From: JAHEFU01 sp020440645
GTDB taxonomy: Bacteria > 4484-113 > JAFGCY01
Length of the DNA: 64,000 bases
Assembly: GCA_020440645.1 (NCBI GenBank)
Contig: JAGRNR010000005.1
Coordinates: 42,653-106,652 of the forward strand
Reading direction: 5' to 3'
A model generated the notes under the pieces. It searched no databases, was not told the origin of the DNA, and was given only the letters and a program-made list of their open reading frames with translations. Shown in pieces: positions 60,751 through 64,000 of the stretch. A program made the translations under genes and the position numbers. How positions within the stretch are numbered: position 1 is the stretch's first letter; every line of letters begins with the position of its first letter.

Positions 60751-61271
60751 CGCAAGGCAAGCTCCCAAGTTCCATCGGCATCGATGCTGAGTACGTAGTA
60801 ACCCGGTGCCCGGATGCCAAAAGCCTTAGAACCATCAATTGATCCAATGTCATTTGCTACAAGCTCCACCAGCTCCCCCTGGCCATTCAGAAGTGAAATA
60901 GCGAAGTGGCCTGATCCACTGTGACTGAACGCAACAGTCAATAAGCCGCTGTTGAGCTGGAATGGTTCCGTGGCATGGTTTCCCCTTCCGCTAAACTCCA
61001 TCGAACTGCTGACCGCCTTGCTTGGCTGCGCGAGGGGTGTGGCAGCCTCGCTTCGTGTAGAAGTAGACGTAGTCGCAGCTGATTTGTATGGCACTGCACT
61101 CCTTCCACAGTTGTTGAGCATGAGAAGGACTGCGATGATTGCCCACAGCCAGGTCCAGCCGCTGTTGTTTTTCTTTGGTGCTGCCCGGAGCTGCTTGACT
61201 TCGTTCCTGAGCAGTGCCAGCTCCTCAATCAGTTCGTCCCTTGTCCTTTCACGCGGGGTCTGAGAGTCCAT
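60747..61271 (-). CDS. Membrane-anchored protein with coiled coil and extracellular beta-sandwich, 174 aa
   Basis: Residues about 8-35 form a coiled coil (RDELIEELALLRNEVKQLR). A transmembrane segment follows (WTWLWAIIAVLLMLNNCG, about 43-60), then a Ser/Thr-rich linker to about 95. The C-terminal 80 residues are a compact beta-sandwich of a type common in secreted proteins: FSGRGNHATEPFQLNSGLLTV, then FAISLLNGQGELV, GSIDGSKAFGI and APGYYVLSIDADGTWEL. Its ligand is unknown. ATG 61271 is preferred over the upstream frame to 61355 because AAGGAGG lies 7 bases before it. The gene converges with the 53-residue protein gene. Confidence 0.82.
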   Translation of the reverse strand: MDSQTPRERTRDELIEELALLRNEVKQLRAAPKKNNSGWTWLWAIIAVLLMLNNCGRSAVPYKSAATTSTSTRSEAATPLAQPSKAVSSSMEFSGRGNHATEPFQLNSGLLTVAFSHSGSGHFAISLLNGQGELVELVANDIGSIDGSKAFGIRAPGYYVLSIDADGTWELALR

Positions 61272-61437
61272 GCCGTGCCTCCTTTGGCAGTGACCTGCAT
61301 GCATTTTAGCACTGCAGTTCGACTGGATCAAACAGGCCGCCGGCCAATCTGCCATTCCCGCCCGTGGATCTCAGCTGCGCGGAAAGAATCCCCACCCGGA
61401 ATGTCCGGCGGTTAGTCTGACACCAGACAACATATAA
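61272..61437. other. Upstream region of the membrane-anchored protein gene and left edge of the repeat cluster
   Basis: This holds the AAGGAGG of the 61271 gene and a small hairpin (GTCTG at 61415-61419 with CAGAC at 61424-61428). No gene is seen. It leads straight into the heptad repeat elements. Confidence 0.45.
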
Positions 61438-61552
61438 CAGACTACGGTCTCCAGACTCCAGAATACAGACTCCAGATTGGCAATTCGTGGCTTTGAAGCA
61501 GAACAGAACCAATGAAGATCTGTCGTCTGAGGTCTTAAGTCTGTGATCTGAT
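61438..61552. repeat. Heptad-repeat hairpin element, copy 1
   Basis: Six degenerate 7-base units of the CAGACTC type (61438-61479) are followed by a 38-base core starting GCAATTCGTGGC. Five units of the complementary GTCTGNN type follow (61518-61552). The arms can pair as a long imperfect hairpin. Copy 2 at 61756 has the same plan and an equally long core. Confidence 0.8.
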
Positions 61553-61618
61553 CAAATCCTTCAAGCAAGGCCGGAGGCCGCGCAGCCACGCCGCAGGCGT
61601 GGGGGGTTCATTGTTCGA

Positions 61619-61711
61619 TTTACCGAAGCGATTGCAGTGATCTCAATGGTAAAGCTACCAGGATTGGATTTCTCCGCGTCTCAGGCTTCCCTCTGCGATC
61701 TCTGCGGTAAA
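61619..61711. repeat. Central inverted-repeat segment between the two heptad elements
   Basis: TTTACCG (61619-61625) and CGGTAAA (61705-61711) bound a stretch with further inverted similarity (GCGATTGCAGTGATCTC against CTCTGCGATCTCTGCGG). It also has a 9-base direct repeat, CTCTGCGAT then CTCTGCGGT. The TCTCCGCGTCTC / CTCTGCGG style is a kind of dispersed intergenic repeat seen in other bacterial genomes. Confidence 0.5.
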
Positions 61712-61755
61712 CAGAACCGTCACGCGAACCTCGTTGTCACTCGAGTAAAGCGAGG

Positions 61756-61863
61756 CAGACTCCAGACATCAGACACCAGACTCCAGATTGGCAATTCGTG
61801 GCATTTAAGCAATGTGCTACGGATCCAGATCTGTAGTCTCTTGTCTGTAGTCTGTCGTCTGAT
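61756..61863. repeat. Heptad-repeat hairpin element, copy 2
   Basis: Five CAGACTC-type heptads (61756-61790), a 38-base core beginning GCAATTCGTGGCATTTAAGC, then five GTCTGTA-type heptads (61829-61863). The first 17 or so core bases match copy 1 closely; the rest diverge. A separate palindrome CCAGGCT-gac-AGCCTGG follows at 61866-61882, just outside the azlD stop codon. Confidence 0.8.
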
Positions 61864-61888
61864 TGCCAGGCTGACAGCCTGGCCTCCG

Positions 61889-62242
61889 CTACAGCCAGAT
61901 CTCGAGGATCCACATCGCGACCATCCCGCCGAGGATCGTTGCCAGCATGTTGCGTGTGCGCCAGGCGATGCCGATCGCCAGCAGGCCGGCCAGCAGGTGC
62001 GCCGGTTCGCGTGGGGCCCAGCCGGAGGGTTCACTGCGGTAGATCGCCGGCAGTACCAGGGCTGCGAGGATCGCCGGCGGGAGGAACTTCAGCGCATCGA
62101 ACAGGCGCTGCGGCAGCTGGATGCGGCCATGTGCGGCAAACATCACGAAGCGTAGCAGGAAGGTGCCGATGCCGGTCAGCGCGATTGCCAGCCAGACCTG
62201 CCCATCCGTCAGTGCCAGCTGCAGCAGTGCGATCTCAGGCAT
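61889..62242 (-). CDS. azlD: AzlD-family branched-chain amino acid exporter subunit, 117 aa
   Basis: AzlD is the small membrane partner of AzlC; together they export branched-chain amino acids or analogues. The protein has four hydrophobic segments and the family features TGIGTFLLRFVMF near the N-terminus, LFDALKFLPPAILAALVLPAI in the middle, and RTRNMLATILGGMVAMWIL at the end. Its start overlaps the end of azlC by 8 bases, so the two are translated together. The 3' end abuts a 17-base palindrome that may help stop transcription. Confidence 0.92.
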   Translation of the reverse strand: MPEIALLQLALTDGQVWLAIALTGIGTFLLRFVMFAAHGRIQLPQRLFDALKFLPPAILAALVLPAIYRSEPSGWAPREPAHLLAGLLAIGIAWRTRNMLATILGGMVAMWILEIWL

Positions 62243-62957
62243 TGCGAGGCTCCTTCGCCGCCGGACGCGCTGACAGCAGCACCCCGGCGATGATCCCGCA
62301 CAGTGCGCCGATCAGCAGCGACAGCTTCCAGGGCAGGCCGCCGAGCAGGATGGCAACGCTGCCGCCGACCAGTGCCGCCGCCAGAGTGGCGCGGTCCTTC
62401 ACCGCCGGTACGAGGATCGCGATGAAGCACAGCGGCACGGCGAACTGCAGGCCCCATTCATCCGGCACCCCGCTGCCAAGCAGGATCCCGGCCACGGTTG
62501 AGCTCAGCCAGGTTGCCAAAAGCGGCAGCGCGGCCCCCATGTAGTAGGCCTGCGGGAAGGGCCGCTCCGGGTGTTCCGTCCAGCGCCGGTAGCCGAAGGC
62601 ATAGGCCTGGTCCGTCATGATGTAGGCGCACAGCGCGCGCAGCCTGAGCGGCAAGGGAGCCATCAGCGGCGCCAGTGCGGTGGAGTACAGCAGGAAGCGC
62701 AGGTTGACGGTCAGCGCGGCCAGCACGATGAGCAGCACCGGGGCGGCATTGCCGATCAGCTCGTAGGCCACCAGTTGCGATGCCCCGGCGAAGATGAACA
62801 GCGAGCCGCCGAAGGCCTGCAGCGGGGTCAGCCCGGCCTGCATCGCGGAAATGCCCGCCACCATCCCGAAGGGGAAGATCCCCGGCACCAGCACGGATAT
62901 CTCGCGCGCTCCCTCGAGGAAGGCGCTGCGTGCTGTGGCGGGGGTCTGCTCCGGCAT
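62235..62957 (-). CDS. azlC: AzlC-family branched-chain amino acid exporter subunit, 240 aa
   Basis: AzlC is the large membrane subunit of the AzlCD exporter. Hallmarks: GAREISVLVPGIFPFGMVAG, FIFAGASQLVAYELIG, LTVNLRFLLYSTALAP and ALCAYIMTDQAYAF, with about seven membrane spans. The open frame runs 23 codons further to 63026, but that extension consists of heptad-repeat DNA. ATG 62957 gives the usual N-terminus (MPEQTPATARSAFLEG) and lies 6 bases behind an extended -10 (TGC-TACATT). The gene and azlD form one operon flanked on both sides by heptad-repeat clusters. Confidence 0.93.
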   Translation of the reverse strand: MPEQTPATARSAFLEGAREISVLVPGIFPFGMVAGISAMQAGLTPLQAFGGSLFIFAGASQLVAYELIGNAAPVLLIVLAALTVNLRFLLYSTALAPLMAPLPLRLRALCAYIMTDQAYAFGYRRWTEHPERPFPQAYYMGAALPLLATWLSSTVAGILLGSGVPDEWGLQFAVPLCFIAILVPAVKDRATLAAALVGGSVAILLGGLPWKLSLLIGALCGIIAGVLLSARPAAKEPRNA

Positions 62958-62963
62958 CGCCGC

Positions 62964-62969
62964 AATGTA
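62964..62969 (-). promoter_or_regulatory. Extended -10 (TGC-TACATT) of leaderless-type azlC
   Basis: TACATT on the minus strand, preceded by TGC, ends 6 bases before ATG 62957. It defines the start of azlC and shows that the heptad repeats lie outside the transcript. Confidence 0.55.
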
Positions 62970-62979
62970 GCACAGGAAT

Positions 62980-63119
62980 AGCTGGCAGAAAGCTGAAAGC
63001 AGAGGGCAGACTCGCTGCAGAGGCATGCCAGTCTGCTCTCAGCTCCCAGCTCGCTGCTCCCTGTTTCCCGCTCTCTCCTATACTGTTCACTGAGCACTGC
63101 CTACTGACCACTCACTTCT
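62980..63119. repeat. Heptad-repeat hairpin element, copy 3, with an extra heptad run
   Basis: Twenty consecutive 7-base steps can be laid out. The left arm is of the AGAAAGC/AGAGGGC type (62980-63014), then comes a 14-base centre (CTGCAGAGGCATGC). The right arm is of the CTCCCAG type (63029-63077) and complementary to the left. A further series follows with ACT at a fixed place (CTATACT, GTTCACT, GAGCACT, GCCTACT, GACCACT). The unit sequence differs from copies 1 and 2 but the period and hairpin plan are the same. Confidence 0.75.
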
Positions 63120-63151
63120 GAGGTGCCACCCTGCGCGACCGCGGTGAATAC

Positions 63152-63970
63152 ATGGACAGCCTGATGGCGATTCCCGAGGAGGAACTCGTTGCCATGTATG
63201 CCTGGCACAGCTACTCAGAGACGAAGCGGTTCTGGGTCTGGTGGTACATCATCGGCCTGTTTGGCCTGCTGATGATGCTCTATATGCTCGGGCCATTGAT
63301 GATGATCTCGGCCACGGCCTATGACACCGGTGAGGATTTCAGCCAGCTTGTCATCGAGGAGGAGATTGCCCTGAGCCCGATGTGGCCGCTGTACCTGGCA
63401 TTCTACTTCTCCGGCGTACTGTCCACTCTCGCGCTGTTTGCTATGGGTATCCAGCGTGCGCTCTGGCGCAACCGGCTTGGCAGTGGCCAGCTGATGGACG
63501 TAATAGACAAGGCCATCGCCGGCAGCAGCCCGGAGGTGGACGAGTTCCTGGAAGCCCACGGCCTGGTGGCACATTACACGCCGAAGGATGAGGATGAGGA
63601 ACTGGCGCTCAAGCGTGAGCTGCAGATGCTGATTGCCACCCGGCTCGACCAGTTCCCCAATGCCTGGGTGCACAACATCTTCTACAAGCGGGTAGGCATC
63701 GTGCTGCTGGCAGTGCCGGTGGCGATGCTGCTCTATTACTGGACGCTTGTGATTGCCCGCAGCACACTGCGCCAGTCCGACCTGCCCTGGTACTACTCCG
63801 TGTACTGCCTGCTCTACACCGCCTGGCTGGCGCGCTACTGCTTCAAGGCGCAGGCAGGCTTCTGGCTGACTGAGGTGCAGCTGCGCCTTGGCTATGTCAT
63901 CGCGCCGGGGCTCTTCCTGATGCGCATGGCGGAGAAGCGCAACCGCCGCCAGTGGGACCAGCCTCAGTAG
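63152..63970 (+). CDS. Four-span membrane protein of unknown function, 272 aa
   Basis: Hydrophobic segments lie at about residues 26-52, 76-97, 183-203 and 214-235. A charged cytoplasmic-type loop between spans 2 and 3 (about 100-180) contains LMDVIDKAIAGSSPEVDEFLEAHG and many Glu and Lys. The C-terminus ends in a basic tail (RMAEKRNRRQWDQ). I do not recognise a family. The ATG at 63152 has only a weak GGTGA upstream; Met-5 is an alternative. It follows the heptad-repeat cluster, and another heptad array begins 5 bases after its stop. Confidence 0.78.
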   Translation: MDSLMAIPEEELVAMYAWHSYSETKRFWVWWYIIGLFGLLMMLYMLGPLMMISATAYDTGEDFSQLVIEEEIALSPMWPLYLAFYFSGVLSTLALFAMGIQRALWRNRLGSGQLMDVIDKAIAGSSPEVDEFLEAHGLVAHYTPKDEDEELALKRELQMLIATRLDQFPNAWVHNIFYKRVGIVLLAVPVAMLLYYWTLVIARSTLRQSDLPWYYSVYCLLYTAWLARYCFKAQAGFWLTEVQLRLGYVIAPGLFLMRMAEKRNRRQWDQPQ

Positions 63971-63974
63971 TGTC

Positions 63975-64000
63975 CAGATTTCAGATTTCAGACTACAGAT
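63975..64000. repeat. Heptad-repeat array running off the window edge
   Basis: Two CAGATTT units, one CAGACTA and a partial CAGAT follow each other without gaps, starting 5 bases after the stop codon of the upstream gene. The unit matches copies 1 and 2, so a fourth element probably continues beyond the window. Confidence 0.75.

Noticed and set aside
61438..63119. CRISPR array
   Set aside because: Units are 7 bases and degenerate, there are no spacers between conserved 25-35 base repeats, and no cas gene is in the window.
1..64000. tRNA or rRNA genes
   Set aside because: I looked between genes for cloverleaf-like stretches with the conserved T-loop sequence and CCA ends and for rRNA landmarks, and saw none. 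A covariance-model scan would be needed to be certain.

Overview
This is 64 kb of a GC-rich bacterial chromosome; sampled lines of ordinary genes are about 65-70% GC. It mixes housekeeping genes with many large secreted lipoproteins. The bacterial core is clear: nadA, clpP, gyrA, rpe, metK, pgk, uvrB, and azlC/azlD. I cannot name the phylum from sequence alone. Three traits may help place it. The phenylalanyl-tRNA synthetase alpha subunit is of the long archaeal/eukaryotic kind. Many genes have a -10 hexamer 5-10 bases before the start codon and no Shine-Dalgarno, which looks like leaderless transcription. At least eleven genes encode lipoproteins with PKD, FN3, dockerin-like or beta-propeller modules. 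Lipoproteins and an L,D-transpeptidase point to a peptidoglycan-bearing cell with a lipoprotein-rich surface.

Layout. 1-3.2 kb: the 3' end of a propeller-like gene and a secreted protein of unknown function. 3.5-9.2 kb: a cysteine-rich secreted protein with a strong terminator, a pseudopilin-like protein, nadA with a perfect palindrome at its promoter, a zinc-ribbon protein, clpP and a cytoplasmic TolB-like propeller. 9.5-24 kb: a giant lipoprotein holding a cohesin-like and a dockerin-like module, archaeal-type pheS, propeller and lipoprotein genes, an isoprenylcysteine-methyltransferase-like gene, a MocR regulator, an L,D-transpeptidase, and a two-gene membrane operon that includes a 47-residue protein. 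24-35 kb: a PKD/PQQ lipoprotein, gyrA behind a long structured leader, a DUF389 membrane protein, a CAP-domain lipoprotein, a PASTA protein overlapping rpe, and metK. 35-45.6 kb: a CRTAC1-like lipoprotein, a RocB-like M20 peptidase, pgk, a GNAT acetyltransferase, and a dockerin/HAF lipoprotein. 45.8-57 kb: four co-directional lipoproteins, each ending in seven propeller-blade repeats; three of them are full-length paralogues. 57-64 kb: uvrB, an AT-rich HEPN-type gene between short inverted repeats, two small membrane or lipid-anchored-type proteins, azlCD, and a cluster of seven-base-periodic hairpin repeats.

How the parts fit. The lipoproteins share a mosaic design: lipobox, a conserved N-terminal domain ending in an aromatic motif, FN3, PKD repeats, then a propeller. 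They look like a lineage-specific family of surface binding proteins made by tandem duplication and domain shuffling. The AT-rich HEPN gene is the best candidate for recent transfer and possible defence. The least explained DNA is the set of heptad-repeat hairpin elements at 61.4-63.1 kb, which reappears at the right edge. No rRNA, tRNA, CRISPR array, transposase or prophage gene was seen.
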